DNA of 64,000 nucleotides from NCBI GenBank assembly GCA_001048675.1, contig CCKK01000020.1, positions 248,001 through 312,000 on the forward strand, read 5' to 3'. Below, one piece after another: positions 17,423 through 27,466 of this stretch; position 1 is the first letter of the stretch, and each line of letters opens with the position of its first letter. Both the position numbers and the translations under genes were made by a program. Source of the DNA: Vibrio diabolicus (GTDB lineage: Bacteria > Pseudomonadota > Gammaproteobacteria > Enterobacterales > Vibrionaceae). Under the pieces are notes generated by a model. It was not told where the DNA came from and searched no databases. It saw only the letters and a program-made list of their open reading frames with translations.

Positions 17423-19363
17423 ATGGCGTCAGATCTTCTGAATGTAGGTACTCAAAGTGTGCTTACTGCTCAGAGACAATTAAACACCACTGGTCATAAC
17501 ATTTCTAATGTTAATACAGAGGGTTATAGCCGCCAGTCTGTTATCCAAGGTACGAATGATCCGCGCATGTTTGGTGGCTCTACCTACGGCATGGGTGTGC
17601 ATGTGGAAAATGTTCGCCGCTCGTGGGATCAGTTTGCCGTGAATGAACTGAACTTGTCGTCAACCAACAATGCCAACAAAACGGATACCCAAGACAATCT
17701 TGATATGCTCTCTAGCATGTTGAGCTCAGTTGCATCGAAGAAAATTCCAGAGAACTTGAACGAGTGGTTCGATGCGGTCAAAACCATGGCAGATACCCCG
17801 AACGATTTGGGGGCACGGAAAGTGGTATTGGAAAAGGCGAAAATCTTCTCTGATACATTAAATGACTTCCATGAAACCGTGCGATTGCAATCTGATGTGA
17901 CCAATAAAAAATTGGATATGGGCATTGAACGCGTGAACCAACTTGCGTTGGAAATCCGCGATGTGCATCGGTTAATGATGCGCACACCCGGTCCACACAA
18001 TGATTTGATGGACCAGCATGAAAAGCTGGTTACTGAGTTATCTGAGTACACCAAAGTTACCGTCACCCCACGCAAAAATGCGGAAGGGTTTAATGTTCAC
18101 ATCGGCAATGGACACACACTTGTTTCTGGCACGGAAGCAAGCCAGCTCAAAATGATTGACGGCTATCCTGATGTTCACCAAAGACGCTTAGCAATGGTGG
18201 AAGGGGATGGCATTAAAGCGATCAAGTCTGACGACATGGATGGCAAAATCGGTGCCTTGCTTGAAATGCGCGACAAACACATTCCGCAACTTCAGGATGA
18301 AATGGGCCGTTTAGCGACGGGCTTTTCCTACAAAATTAATCAGCTGCAATCTCAAGGCCTGGATCTTAACGGTAAGATAGGTAAAGACGTATTTACCGAC
18401 GTGAACTCTGAGCTGGTGGCAAAATCTCGAGTTTTTGCTGCGCCTGACTCTCAAGCAGATGTTGCGGTTTACATTGATGATATTTCAGCGATCAAAGGTG
18501 GTGAATATTCGCTACGTTATGATGGCGACCAGTATAGCGTGACAACACCGAAAGGTGAGCAAATGTCGTTGAACATTGATCAATCAGATTCTTCGTTTGT
18601 TCTGGATGGTATGAAAGTGCAAATCGGTGAAGGTCTTGCCGCTGGTGAGCGCGTATTATTGCGCCCAACACGAAGTGGCGCAGCCATCATCAAGATGGAA
18701 ACCAATGATGCAAAAGCCATTGCAGCGCAAAGTTATGAAGCTTCAACCACTTTTGCTCAAGGTAACGCCAAGTTCAAAATTCGTGAGGCGGGGGATGTCA
18801 AAGAGTTTGAGGTTACCGTACAACCAGCCGACGAGAAACATGATAAGCCGTGGTTAAAGATCACGGACAACAAAGGCAATTTGCTATCGGACAAATACTC
18901 ATACCCGCTAGACAAAGATAACCCGATGATTGAAATCTCAGTGCCGAAAAGCCATCCGCTGTATAAAAACGGCGATGCGACTGTATTTGAGCTGAGCGAA
19001 GGTGCGCTGATGAATGACAAGTTCACCGCTAACTTGGTGCCTTCGGAAGGTGGTAATGGCAACTTGAGAAAAATGCAGAAGATCCAAACAGACAAGATGA
19101 TGGACGGAAAATCCAGTACTTTGATTGATGTTTATCACAACCTCAATACCGAAGTCGGATTGAAATCTTCTACAGCAAACCGATTAGCTTCTGTCGCTCG
19201 CTTAGAGCATGAGGCGGCACAAGAGCGCGTTGCTTCTATCTCTGGCGTTAACCTCGATGAAGAAGCGGCCAACATGATGAAGTTTCAACAAGCGTACATG
19301 GCTTCATCACGTGTGATGCAAGCGGCGAATGACACCTTCAATACCATTTTACAACTGAGGTAA
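17423..19363 (+). CDS. flgK: Flagellar hook-filament junction protein FlgK (HAP1)
   Basis: First of the two junction proteins that link hook to filament. 646 residues from ATG 17423 (MASDLLNVGTQSVL), preceded by GGGGGC; an upstream in-frame start at 17381 would overlap the promoter leader. The N-terminal D0 motif TTGHNISNVNTEGYSRQ and the C-terminal NLDEEAANMMKFQQAYMASS segment are diagnostic. FlgN, encoded in the window, is its export chaperone. flgL begins 13 bases later. Confidence 0.95.
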   Translation: MASDLLNVGTQSVLTAQRQLNTTGHNISNVNTEGYSRQSVIQGTNDPRMFGGSTYGMGVHVENVRRSWDQFAVNELNLSSTNNANKTDTQDNLDMLSSMLSSVASKKIPENLNEWFDAVKTMADTPNDLGARKVVLEKAKIFSDTLNDFHETVRLQSDVTNKKLDMGIERVNQLALEIRDVHRLMMRTPGPHNDLMDQHEKLVTELSEYTKVTVTPRKNAEGFNVHIGNGHTLVSGTEASQLKMIDGYPDVHQRRLAMVEGDGIKAIKSDDMDGKIGALLEMRDKHIPQLQDEMGRLATGFSYKINQLQSQGLDLNGKIGKDVFTDVNSELVAKSRVFAAPDSQADVAVYIDDISAIKGGEYSLRYDGDQYSVTTPKGEQMSLNIDQSDSSFVLDGMKVQIGEGLAAGERVLLRPTRSGAAIIKMETNDAKAIAAQSYEASTTFAQGNAKFKIREAGDVKEFEVTVQPADEKHDKPWLKITDNKGNLLSDKYSYPLDKDNPMIEISVPKSHPLYKNGDATVFELSEGALMNDKFTANLVPSEGGNGNLRKMQKIQTDKMMDGKSSTLIDVYHNLNTEVGLKSSTANRLASVARLEHEAAQERVASISGVNLDEEAANMMKFQQAYMASSRVMQAANDTFNTILQLR

Positions 19364-19376
19364 GGAGAAGAGATAA

Positions 19377-20570
19377 GTGCTAACCCGAATTTCTAGTTTC
19401 CATAACTATCAGTCCGTACAAAATGATTTGCGTCGTCAAGAGAATAAGGTTCACCATAACCAAGAGCAACTTGCTTCAGGGAAAAAGTTACTGAAACCTA
19501 GCGACGATCCCCTTGCGTCGCATTACATTCAAAATATTAGTCAGCAACAAGAACAGCTACAGCAATATCTTAGCTCGATAGTGTTGGTGCGTAATCGTCT
19601 AGAAAACCACGAAGTTAATATCGCCAATGCAGAGAACTTTGCCGACGAGTCGAAGCGCTTAACGATGGAGATGATTAACGGTGCGTTTTCTGCGGAAGAC
19701 CGACAAGCAAAGAAGCGTGAGCTAGAAGAGATTGCGAACAACTTCCTTAACTTAGTGAACTCGCAAGATGAATCTGGTAACTACGTGTTTGCTGGCACTA
19801 AGCCAAAAAGCCAACCATTCTATCGCGATAAAGACGGTAGTGTTCAGTACGCTGGAGACGATTACCAGCGCAAAATGAAAGTCTCCAGCATGCTTGAGAT
19901 GCCAATGAACGATCCTGGCAGCAAGCTGTTTATGGAGATACCAAACCCATTTGGCGATTATCAGCCGAATTACGATCTACAAAACGGTTCTGAGTTGCTA
20001 TTAAACAGAGCCACTAACGTTGATACGAAGGATGATGCGGCGTATCGCGTGACATTTGTCGATATGAACAACGGCAAATTTGGTTACCAACTAGAGCGTA
20101 ACGGTAAAGTCGTGGATGCCGATGAGTTTTCTCCAGAAAAAGGCATTGAGTACAAAGGCCTGAAAGTGCACGTAAAAGGTCAAATTACGCCTGGCGATAG
20201 CATCGAGATCGAAAAGCGGGCAGAGTTCAGCATTTTCGATACCTTCAAGGATGCAATGACGTGGTCAGATAAATCGGTGTCGGATACGTCGGCGACCGCC
20301 AAATTGCACCAAATGACAGAAGAATTTCACGCTGCTTTTATCCATTTGAATAAAGCGCGTACTGATGCTGGCGCTCGATTGAGCACGCTCGATATCCAAG
20401 AGCAAAACCACGAAGACTTTAATTTGTCTCTGGCGAAAGCGAAGAGCAACTTTGAGGATTTGGATTACTCTAAAGCCGTTATCGAGTTCAGTGAAAACTC
20501 GCGAGCGTTACAGGCATCGCAACAAGCATTCGGTAAGACCAAAGATCTAACTCTGTTTAACTATATTTAG
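19377..20570 (+). CDS. flgL: Flagellar hook-filament junction protein FlgL (HAP3)
   Basis: Second junction protein, on which the flagellin filament grows. 397 residues, homologous to flagellin at both ends: N-terminal RISSFHNYQSVQNDLRRQEN and LASGKKLLKPSDDPLASHYI, C-terminal LDYSKAVIEFSENSRALQAS. The start is GTG at 19377, chosen because AAGGAG lies 10 bases before it and no ATG fits. It is co-transcribed with flgK. Confidence 0.93.
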   Translation: MLTRISSFHNYQSVQNDLRRQENKVHHNQEQLASGKKLLKPSDDPLASHYIQNISQQQEQLQQYLSSIVLVRNRLENHEVNIANAENFADESKRLTMEMINGAFSAEDRQAKKRELEEIANNFLNLVNSQDESGNYVFAGTKPKSQPFYRDKDGSVQYAGDDYQRKMKVSSMLEMPMNDPGSKLFMEIPNPFGDYQPNYDLQNGSELLLNRATNVDTKDDAAYRVTFVDMNNGKFGYQLERNGKVVDADEFSPEKGIEYKGLKVHVKGQITPGDSIEIEKRAEFSIFDTFKDAMTWSDKSVSDTSATAKLHQMTEEFHAAFIHLNKARTDAGARLSTLDIQEQNHEDFNLSLAKAKSNFEDLDYSKAVIEFSENSRALQASQQAFGKTKDLTLFNYI

Positions 20571-20993
20571 TCTGACTTAAGACACACTGTCTGATTTTTG
20601 ATGCCTTATGTGCAAAGCCTTAAGTGCGATAAATCGACGTAAATTAAGAGTCATGCTATGCGGCACGATTTTACCCAAAGCGGCAATGACGCGAGAGGCA
20701 AGTCGGGCGGCAACAAAGTAGCGGTCAATATCTATGAAGCAAGATGAGCCTCATTATCCGGAAATGGTTTAGTGATAACGCTAACTTATTGTTTATGTGC
20801 TTCTTTTAAAAGCGGTGAAATAAATTTTATAAGTTGGCACACAAATTGTATTGAAAATATCAGAACAGATTTAGAGATTCTAAACCCTGCGTTTAAGGCA
20901 GATTTAGCAAGTAATTTTTACGGTCAGTGCTTATCCAAATGAGAGTAAAGCTGGCCGCTTCGCAAAAGCTTGCGAACTCAAAAGGAGAGCAAA
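20571..20993 (+). other. Leader and promoter region upstream of flaC
   Basis: 423 bases without a clear gene. A 29-codon ORF (20658-20747, weak AAGAG site) has coding-like codons but no recognisable product. A sigma-54 type element lies at 20835-20850, leaving an untranslated leader of about 130 bases to flaC. Confidence 0.5.
20835..20850 (+). promoter_or_regulatory. Sigma-54 type promoter for flaC
   Basis: TGGCAC-N5-TTGTA, with one mismatch in the -12 part. In V. cholerae the flagellin directly after flgL (flaA) is also sigma-54 dependent, which supports the call by position. Confidence 0.6.
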
Positions 20994-22148
20994 ATGGCTG
21001 TAACAGTTAGTACTAACGTCTCCGCGATGACCGCGCAGCGTTACCTAAACAAAGCGACTGACGAATTAAACACGTCGATGGAGCGCTTATCTTCAGGACA
21101 TAAGATTAACAGTGCAAAAGATGATGCGGCAGGTCTCCAGATCTCTAACCGCTTAACCGCACAGTCTCGTGGCCTAGATGTCGCAATGCGTAACGCGAAC
21201 GATGGTATCTCGATTGCCCAAACCGCTGAAGGTGCGATGAATGAGGCAACATCTGTCATGCAACGTATGCGTGACCTTGCTATTCAATCATCGAACGGTA
21301 CTAACTCTCCGGCTGAGCGTCAGGCGATCAACGAAGAGTCAATGGCATTGATTGACGAGCTAAACCGTATCGCAGAAACCACGTCATTCGGTGGCCGTCG
21401 TCTATTGAACGGCTCATTCGGTGAAGCGGCATTCCAGATTGGTGCGAGCTCAGGTGAAGCAATGATTATGGGGCTAACCAGCATTCGTGCGGACGATACT
21501 CGCATGGGCGGTGTGACCTTCTTATCGGAAAACGGTAAAGATAAAGATTGGGGCGTTGACCCAGCTAAATCGGATCTAAAAATCACTTTGCCAGGTATGG
21601 GTGAAGACGAAGATGGCAATGTCGATGATCTAGAAATCAACATTAATGCAAAAGCAGGTGACGACATCGAAGAGCTTGCAACGTACATTAATGGTCAGTC
21701 TGATATGATCAACGCGTCTGTAAGTGAAGATGGCAAGTTACAAGTTTTTGTTGCACATCCAAACGTTCAGGGTGAAATTTCAATTTCGGGTGGATTGGCG
21801 TCTGAGCTTGGTTTGAGCGATGAACCTCTTAGAACATCAGTACAAGATATTGATATGACAACCGTACAAGGTTCTCAAAACGCTATCTCTGTGCTGGATT
21901 CGGCACTGAAATACGTGGATTCACAACGTGCGGATCTGGGTGCGAAGCAAAACCGTTTGAGTCACAGCATCAACAACTTGGCAAACATCCAAGAAAACGT
22001 TGACGCGTCGAACAGCCGAATTAAAGACACGGACTTTGCGAAAGAAACCACGCAAATGACCAAAGCACAAATTTTGCAACAAGCAGGTACATCGATTCTT
22101 GCTCAAGCGAAACAGTTGCCAAACTCTGCAATGTCACTATTGCAGTAG
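20994..22148 (+). CDS. flaC: Polar flagellin FlaC
   Basis: Filament subunit of the sheathed polar flagellum. 384 residues from ATG 20994 after AAGGAGAGC. The N-terminal D0/D1 region has [20 protein letters not shown] and [20 protein letters not shown]. The variable centre spans about 180-290, and the C-terminal domain has [19 protein letters not shown] and ends SAMSLLQ. As the first flagellin after flgL it corresponds in position to flaC of V. parahaemolyticus. It is the only one of the first two flagellins here that is intact. Confidence 0.93.
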   Translation: MAVTVSTNVSAMTAQRYLNKATDELNTSMERLSSGHKINSAKDDAAGLQISNRLTAQSRGLDVAMRNANDGISIAQTAEGAMNEATSVMQRMRDLAIQSSNGTNSPAERQAINEESMALIDELNRIAETTSFGGRRLLNGSFGEAAFQIGASSGEAMIMGLTSIRADDTRMGGVTFLSENGKDKDWGVDPAKSDLKITLPGMGEDEDGNVDDLEININAKAGDDIEELATYINGQSDMINASVSEDGKLQVFVAHPNVQGEISISGGLASELGLSDEPLRTSVQDIDMTTVQGSQNAISVLDSALKYVDSQRADLGAKQNRLSHSINNLANIQENVDASNSRIKDTDFAKETTQMTKAQILQQAGTSILAQAKQLPNSAMSLLQ

Positions 22149-22337
22149 TTTACTTAGCCTGTACTCAATACATTCAGACGTGGATGGGAATGCAGGCTTT
22201 TGGCAAGCAACTTTATAATAGAATGAGCGGCTCTCTCATCTCTCACCTGCCAATCATTTTCAATGTAAAGTTGCACTCGGTATGCCGGAAATGTGTTCAT
22301 TTCTCTTGATCTCCACATAGGCTCTGGCGACCAACCT

Positions 22338-22376
22338 AGCCCCAGTTCTCTCAAAGGAAAAGGGGCTTTTTCTTTT
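22338..22376 (+). terminator. Probable terminator of flaC
   Basis: AGCCCC / GGGGCT stem with an 18-base loop, followed by TTTTTCTTTT, 190 bases after the flaC stop. Confidence 0.55.
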
Positions 22377-22546
22377 CTAATTCTCACGTCTATCGTCTGC
22401 GAACTTACCTTCAATTGTTTCCTTTTGCTGGTTTTCTATACAATTTGGCCCACTCGGCTCGATTTGTGGAAACTTGAGCACTTTTTCTTACTTTTCTTCA
22501 ATTTTATTAGCTAAATCTCGCAATGTTATTTTTTTAAATTTTTTTC

Positions 22547-22573
22547 TAAAGCTTCTGAATTTGGTGTCGTTAA
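22547..22573 (+). promoter_or_regulatory. Sigma-28 (FliA) type promoter upstream of the flaD fragment
   Basis: TAAAGCTT-N11-GTCGTTAA, close to the FliA consensus. It begins a 40-bp leader that is repeated at 22917-22956 ahead of the flaD start. The second copy keeps GCCGTTAA but has no matching -35. Confidence 0.75.
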
Positions 22574-22605
22574 TAGAGGTAACTTTGAGAGAACTACTTG
22601 GTTTT

Positions 22606-22914
22606 AAGAACGACCTAAAAATCAACCTAACGGACAGCTACGGTCAAGAGCAAGAAATCAACATCAGCGCAAAAGCAGGTGATGATATCGAAGAGCTTGC
22701 GACTTACATTAACGGTCAAACTGACCTAGTGAAAGCCTCAGTAGACCAAGACGGTAAACTGCAAATCTTTGCTGGCAACAACAAAGTCGAAGGCGAGGTC
22801 GAGTTTTCAGGCGGCCTATCTGGTGAGCTAGGTTTGGGCGAAGGTAAAAAAGTGACGGTAGATACTATTGACGTAACCTCAGTTGGTGGCGCACAAGAAT
22901 CTGTGGCAGTTTGA
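22606..22914 (+). pseudogene. flaD: Detached central fragment of flagellin flaD
   Basis: An open frame with no start of its own encodes the middle of a flagellin ([20 protein letters not shown] ... [20 protein letters not shown] ... [14 protein letters not shown]) and stops at the point where intact flagellins continue with LDAALKYVD. Its first 45 bases are identical to 23579-23623 near the end of the flaD 5' part, so it carries the sequence that part lacks. It is joined directly to a copy of the flaD promoter leader. Cause (true rearrangement or misassembly) is undecided. Confidence 0.85.
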
Positions 22915-23005
22915 GCGCCGTTAATAAAGGTAACTTTGAGAGAACTACTTGGTTTTCCGAGACGTCGGAAACCGCTACACCGGAAAATCAATTGGAGAAA
23001 TCACC

Positions 23006-23647
23006 ATGGCAGTGAATGTAAACACTAACGTATCAGCGATGACCGCTCAGCGTTACCTAAACAACGCAAACTCAGCTCAACAAACTTCTATGGAGCGTTT
23101 GTCTTCGGGTTTCAAAATCAACAGCGCAAAAGATGACGCTGCGGGTCTACAAATCTCGAACCGTTTGAACGTACAAAGCCGTGGCCTGGATGTGGCGGTT
23201 CGCAACGCGAACGACGGTATCTCAATTGCACAAACCGCTGAAGGTGCAATGAACGAGACCACTAACATTCTTCAACGTATGCGTGACTTGTCTCTACAAT
23301 CAGCAAACGGCTCAAACTCGAAATCAGAGCGTGTGGCGATTCAAGAAGAAGTGACCGCGCTAAACGACGAACTAAACCGTATCGCAGAAACCACTTCTTT
23401 CGGTGGTAACAAGCTACTAAACGGCACACACGGTGCGAAATCGTTCCAAATCGGTGCGGATAACGGTGAAGCCGTGATGCTTGAGCTCAAAGACATGCGT
23501 TCAGACAACAAAATGATGGGCGGTGTAAGCTACCAAGCTGAAAGTGGTAAAGGTAAAGACTGGAACGTTGCTGAAGGTAAGAACGACCTAAAAATCAACC
23601 TAACGGACAGCTACGGTCAAGAGTCAGCGCTAAGTCTGCTAGGTTAA
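23006..23647 (+). pseudogene. flaD: Flagellin FlaD, internally deleted
   Basis: Starts normally (ATG 23006 after TTGGAGAAATCACC) with a full flagellin N-terminal domain ([40 protein letters not shown]). After E206 in DSYGQE it jumps to SALSLLG, the last seven residues of an intact polar flagellin. The 213-residue product would lack the centre and the whole C-terminal D1/D0 helices, so it should not polymerise. The missing centre is found upstream at 22606-22914; the C-terminal helical part is absent from the window. Confidence 0.9.
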
Positions 23648-23670
23648 TCACCTTAATAAGACAAGATACA

Positions 23671-23697
23671 AAAGCCAGGCTCATCCCTGGCTTTTTT
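23671..23697 (+). terminator. Terminator of flaD
   Basis: AAAGCCAGG / CCTGGCTTT stem with a T6 tail just after the flaD stop. Confidence 0.9.
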
Positions 23698-23764
23698 GCT
23701 AATCGGCTATAACGATTTAGATGCGTCCCAACAGGATGTTCGACAAGGCACTCATATCGATTAG

Positions 23765-24889
23765 ATGGTCTCTTTAAATACCAATGTTGCCGCGATGGTG
23801 GCGCAGAGACATCTGAGTCAAGCGGCAGCGCAAAACGTCGAGTCACAACGGAACCTCACTTCTGGTTTTCGAATTAACTCGGCGAGTGATGATGCGGCAG
23901 GTTTACAGATATCCAATACTCTCCATGTGCAAACGAGAGGGCTTGATGTCGCCTTAAGAAATGCGCACGATGCTTATTCGGTCGCGCAAACCGCGGAAGG
24001 TGCGTTACATGAGAGCAGTGATATTTTGCAACGGTTACGCTCTCTAGGGCTTCAAGCGGCAAATGGTAGTAACGATACCAGTGACCGACAAAGCATCCAA
24101 TACGAGGTCGTAGCGCTGCAGGATGAGCTTGATCGTGTCGCGATCACGACAACATTTGCGGATAAAAATTTATTTGATGGTTCTTATGGCTCGCAAAGCT
24201 TCCATATTGGCGCGAACGCTAATTCAATCTCTTTGACGTTACGTAACATGCGTAGCCATATCCCAGAGATGGGAGGGCAGCATTATGTTGGTGATGCGGT
24301 CGATAAAGATTGGCGAGTCACTAAAGATAACCAAACTCTAAAAGTCGAATACCAAGACAGTAAAGGGCAAACCCAAACGGAATCCATTGGGCTCAAATTG
24401 GGTGATCGCATAGAACAGGTCGCCACTTACATCAATGCTCAACAATCGATAGTGAGTGCCTCAGTAACGGAAAACAATGAACTGCAATTCTTCGCTTCTA
24501 CGATCAAGGCGCCAGAGGGCGTGGTTCTCGATGGGAGTTTAGCGGATGAGTTTGATGTGAGCGCTGGTCAATTAGTCACAATGGATGACATCGATATGTC
24601 GACGGCAGGTAAGGCGCAGCTTGCAATAGGGGTGATTGATGCAGCGATTAAGTACGTTGATTCGCACCGAAGTGAAATTGGCAGCTTTCAGAATCGTGTA
24701 AATGGTTCGGTGGATAACTTAAATACCGTGAATCGGAGTGTTACGGAATCCAAGAGTCGAATAAGAGACACGGATTTTGCAAGAGAGTCTACGGAAATGG
24801 TGCGTTCTCAAGTGCTCCAAGATGCGACAACTGCGTTATTGGCTCAAGCAAAACAAAGGCCGAGTTCGGCACTTGGTCTACTCAGTTGA
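23765..24889 (+). CDS. flaE: Polar flagellin FlaE (divergent)
   Basis: 374-residue flagellin with both conserved ends (N-terminal [21 protein letters not shown]-terminal RIRDTDFARESTEMVRSQVL ... SSALGLLS). It differs from FlaC at many usually fixed positions, for example LRNAHDAYSVAQTAEGALHE and RQRPSS-type changes at the end. The ATG directly follows an in-frame TAG and has only a distant AAGG, so translation may be weak. No clear sigma-28 or sigma-54 element was seen in the 67 bases after the flaD terminator. Position matches flaE of V. parahaemolyticus. Confidence 0.88.
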   Translation: MVSLNTNVAAMVAQRHLSQAAAQNVESQRNLTSGFRINSASDDAAGLQISNTLHVQTRGLDVALRNAHDAYSVAQTAEGALHESSDILQRLRSLGLQAANGSNDTSDRQSIQYEVVALQDELDRVAITTTFADKNLFDGSYGSQSFHIGANANSISLTLRNMRSHIPEMGGQHYVGDAVDKDWRVTKDNQTLKVEYQDSKGQTQTESIGLKLGDRIEQVATYINAQQSIVSASVTENNELQFFASTIKAPEGVVLDGSLADEFDVSAGQLVTMDDIDMSTAGKAQLAIGVIDAAIKYVDSHRSEIGSFQNRVNGSVDNLNTVNRSVTESKSRIRDTDFARESTEMVRSQVLQDATTALLAQAKQRPSSALGLLS

Positions 24890-24920
24890 ATCCGGTAAGA
24901 AAGCATAAACTTCAGGTAAT

Positions 24921-24949
24921 AAAAAACGCTGCCAATGGCAGCGTTTTTT
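24921..24949. terminator. Bidirectional terminator between flaE and crr
   Basis: AAAAAACGCTGCCA / TGGCAGCGTTTTTT is a symmetrical hairpin flanked by A and T runs, so it works for both converging genes. Confidence 0.9.
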
Positions 24950-24969
24950 CGTGTTCGGCTAAGTAAAAA

Positions 24970-25479
24970 TTACTTAGTTACACGTAGAACTGGAGTTTCA
25001 CCAACAGTCACAGAACCAGAAAGCTTGTTCAGCTCTTTGATTTCGTCCATGTTAGAGATAACAACTGGAGTTAGCGTTGACTTCGCTTTCTCTTCTAGAA
25101 GAGCTAGATCGAATTCAATTACAGTGTCGCCAGCTTTAACAGTTTGACCTTCTTCAGCGATACGCGTGAAGCCTTCGCCTTTTAGTTCAACTGTGTCGAT
25201 ACCGAAGTGAACGAAAAGCTCAACACCGTCGTCAGACTCGATAGAGAATGCGTGGTTAGTTTCGAAGATCTTACCGATAGTACCGTTTACAGGAGCTACC
25301 ATTTTGTTGCCTGCTGGCTTGATAGCAATACCGTCACCAACGATTTTCTCAGCGAAAACAACATCTGGCACGTCTTCGATGTTTACAATCTCACCAGAAA
25401 GTGGCGCGATGATTTCGATAGCACCAGCGTCAGCGCTGTCATCAGATACAAGCTTCTTAAGTTTGTCAAACAGACCCAT
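24970..25479 (-). CDS. crr: PTS glucose-specific EIIA component
   Basis: Cytoplasmic phosphocarrier that passes phosphate from HPr to sugar EIIB domains and signals carbon status to adenylate cyclase and permeases. 169 residues, the E. coli length, with active-site H91 ([17 protein letters not shown]) and the supporting H76 (ETNHAFS). It is last gene of ptsH-ptsI-crr. A hairpin lies between ptsI and crr. NagE in this window lacks its own EIIA and would take phosphate from this protein. Confidence 0.97.
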   Translation of the reverse strand: MGLFDKLKKLVSDDSADAGAIEIIAPLSGEIVNIEDVPDVVFAEKIVGDGIAIKPAGNKMVAPVNGTIGKIFETNHAFSIESDDGVELFVHFGIDTVELKGEGFTRIAEEGQTVKAGDTVIEFDLALLEEKAKSTLTPVVISNMDEIKELNKLSGSVTVGETPVLRVTK

Positions 25480-25538
25480 TGTGTCATGCTCCTAAGGTTT
25501 GGTTTTATTCTGTCGAATTATAGTATACCAATATAGCG

Positions 25539-25567
25539 CATTAGACGACTTTTTTCGCCGTCTAATG
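25539..25567 (-). promoter_or_regulatory. Hairpin between ptsI and crr
   Basis: CATTAGACG / CGTCTAATG, a 9-bp stem with an 11-base loop containing a T (A on the transcript) run. It lacks a terminal U tail, so it is more likely an RNA processing or attenuation structure than a full terminator. Confidence 0.5.
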
Positions 25568-25600
25568 GCCATTAAGTATTGAATTACTTGGTACTACCGA

Positions 25601-27326
25601 TTACTGAGCTTTCTCAGCAATAAACTTTTCTACCACTGCTTCGATTTCTGCAGCTGTTGGTAAAGAAAGGGCTTCTTCAGCCATTGCTTTCACTTCTGCG
25701 AAGTTAGAGTTACGAACTACTTTCTTCACTTTAGGGATTGAAATGCCGCTCATTGAGAACTCGTCCAGACCCATACCTAGAAGTAGAAGCGTTGCACGCT
25801 CGTCACCTGCAAGTTCACCACACATACCAGTCCATTTACCTTCTGCGTGAGAAGCGTCAATAACTTGCTTGATCACGGTTAGTACTGCTGGTGATAGTGG
25901 GTTGTAAAGATGAGAGATCATCTCGTTACCACGGTCTACCGCTAGCGTGTACTGAGTTAGGTCGTTTGTACCGATAGAGAAGAAAGATACTTCTTTCGCT
26001 AAGTGGTGTGCGATCGCTGCAGCAGCAGGAGTTTCAACCATAACACCGATTTCGATGTTTTCGTCGAATGCGTGGCCTTCAGCGCGTAGCTCTTCTTTGT
26101 ACTCTTCGATCGCTTTCTTAAGCTCACGGATTTCTTCGACAGAGATGATCATTGGGAACATGATACGCAGTTTGCCGTGTGCAGAAGCACGTAGGATGCC
26201 ACGTAGCTGATCACGAAGGATTTCACGACGATCAAGACTGATACGTACAGCACGCCAGCCTAGGAATGGGTTCATCTCTTTTGGAAGATCCATGTATGGG
26301 AGATCTTTATCGCCGCCGATATCCATAGTACGGATGATCACAGCTTGACCGTTCATTGCTTCCGCAACTTCTTTGTACGCTTGGTACTGTTCTTCTTCAG
26401 TTGGAAGTGCAGTACGGTCCATAAATAGGAATTCAGTACGGTACAGACCAACACCTTCACCGCCGTTACGGAGGATACCGTCACAGTCTTTCACTGTACC
26501 GATGTTACCGCAAACTTCTACACGGTGGCCGTCAGTCGTTTCTGCGTGTAGGTCTTTCAGTTTCGCTAGCTCTTCTTTTTCAGCTAGGAATGCCGCTTTA
26601 ACCGCTTTTGCTTCTTCTAGCTCAGCTTCTGATGGGTTAACAACAATCTTGTTGTTCATCGCGTCAAGAATCAGCATATCGCCATTCTTAACTTTTTTCG
26701 TTGATGTCGTTAGTACCAACGATAGCTGGAAGCTCAAGAGAGCGAGCCATGATTGAAGTGTGAGATGTACGACCGCCGATATCACAAGCAAAACCAAGTA
26801 CGTAGTCTAGGTTAATCTGTGCCGTTTCAGATGGCGTTAGGTCGTAAGCAACTAGGATAACTTCTTCATTGATGTCGCTAAGCGAAACAATGTTGATACC
26901 CAGTGCGTTTTTCACAAAACGAGAACCGATATCGCGGATGTCAGTTGCACGTTCTTTTAGGTATTCGTCATCTAGTGACTCAAGAGCACATGCTTGCTCT
27001 TCGATAACTGAGTGGATAGCGTGATCCGCAGTCATCTTGTCGTTTTTGATAAGTGCTAGGATCTCTTCTTCTAGCTCTTCGTCTTCAAGAAGCATGATGT
27101 GACCTTCAAAGATCGCTTCTTTTTCTTCACCAAACGTTTCAAGCGCTTTTTGCTTGATAGTTTCTAGCTGAGCTGCAGATTTGTTACGAGCGTCGAAGAA
27201 ACGCTGAACTTCAGCTTCTACTTGATCGTCAGAAATAGTGTTTGTGTTTAGGACAATTTCATCTTCTTGAAGTAGTAGTGCTTTACCGATTGCAATACCA
27301 GGAGATGCTAGGATGCCTGAAATCAT
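25601..27326 (-). CDS. ptsI: PTS enzyme I (frameshifted by one base)
   Basis: Autophosphorylates from PEP and donates phosphate to HPr. The N-terminal frame (27326-26688) has the HPr-binding and phosphohistidine domain, with H189 in [11 protein letters not shown]. It stops after DINEKS. The C-terminal frame (to 25601) begins with [15 protein letters not shown] and carries the PEP-binding barrel ([38 protein letters not shown]). The run of six A on the coding strand (26698-26693) should be five; with that change the protein has 574 residues, as expected. The enzyme is core to the cell, so a sequencing error is likely. Confidence 0.93.
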
Positions 27327-27419
27327 AGCCTTACCTTAAGTTTGGTCAACTTTATAAAACGGGAGAATAATGGGTGCGCTAACGAATAGTTTTAGCTTAG
27401 TTTTGAGCCTATTTCCAAC

Positions 27420-27449
27420 GAAGCCATTTTGCTTTCACAAAATGGCTTC
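27420..27449. promoter_or_regulatory. Perfect 12-bp hairpin between ptsH and ptsI
   Basis: GAAGCCATTTTG and its reverse complement are separated by six bases. There is no U tail on the minus-strand transcript, so it may be an RNA stability or processing element between ptsH and ptsI. Confidence 0.55.
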
Positions 27450-27466
27450 TGGAGTAGGAGACCGGA

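Noticed and set aside
20658..20747. 29-codon ORF between flgL and flaC
   Set aside because: It has a weak AAGAG site only and no hydrophobic or other recognisable feature; kept as a note in the flaC leader entry.
22154..22414. 86-codon minus-strand ORF between flaC and flaD
   Set aside because: It overlaps the flaC terminator, has no ribosome site and shows no recognisable protein features.
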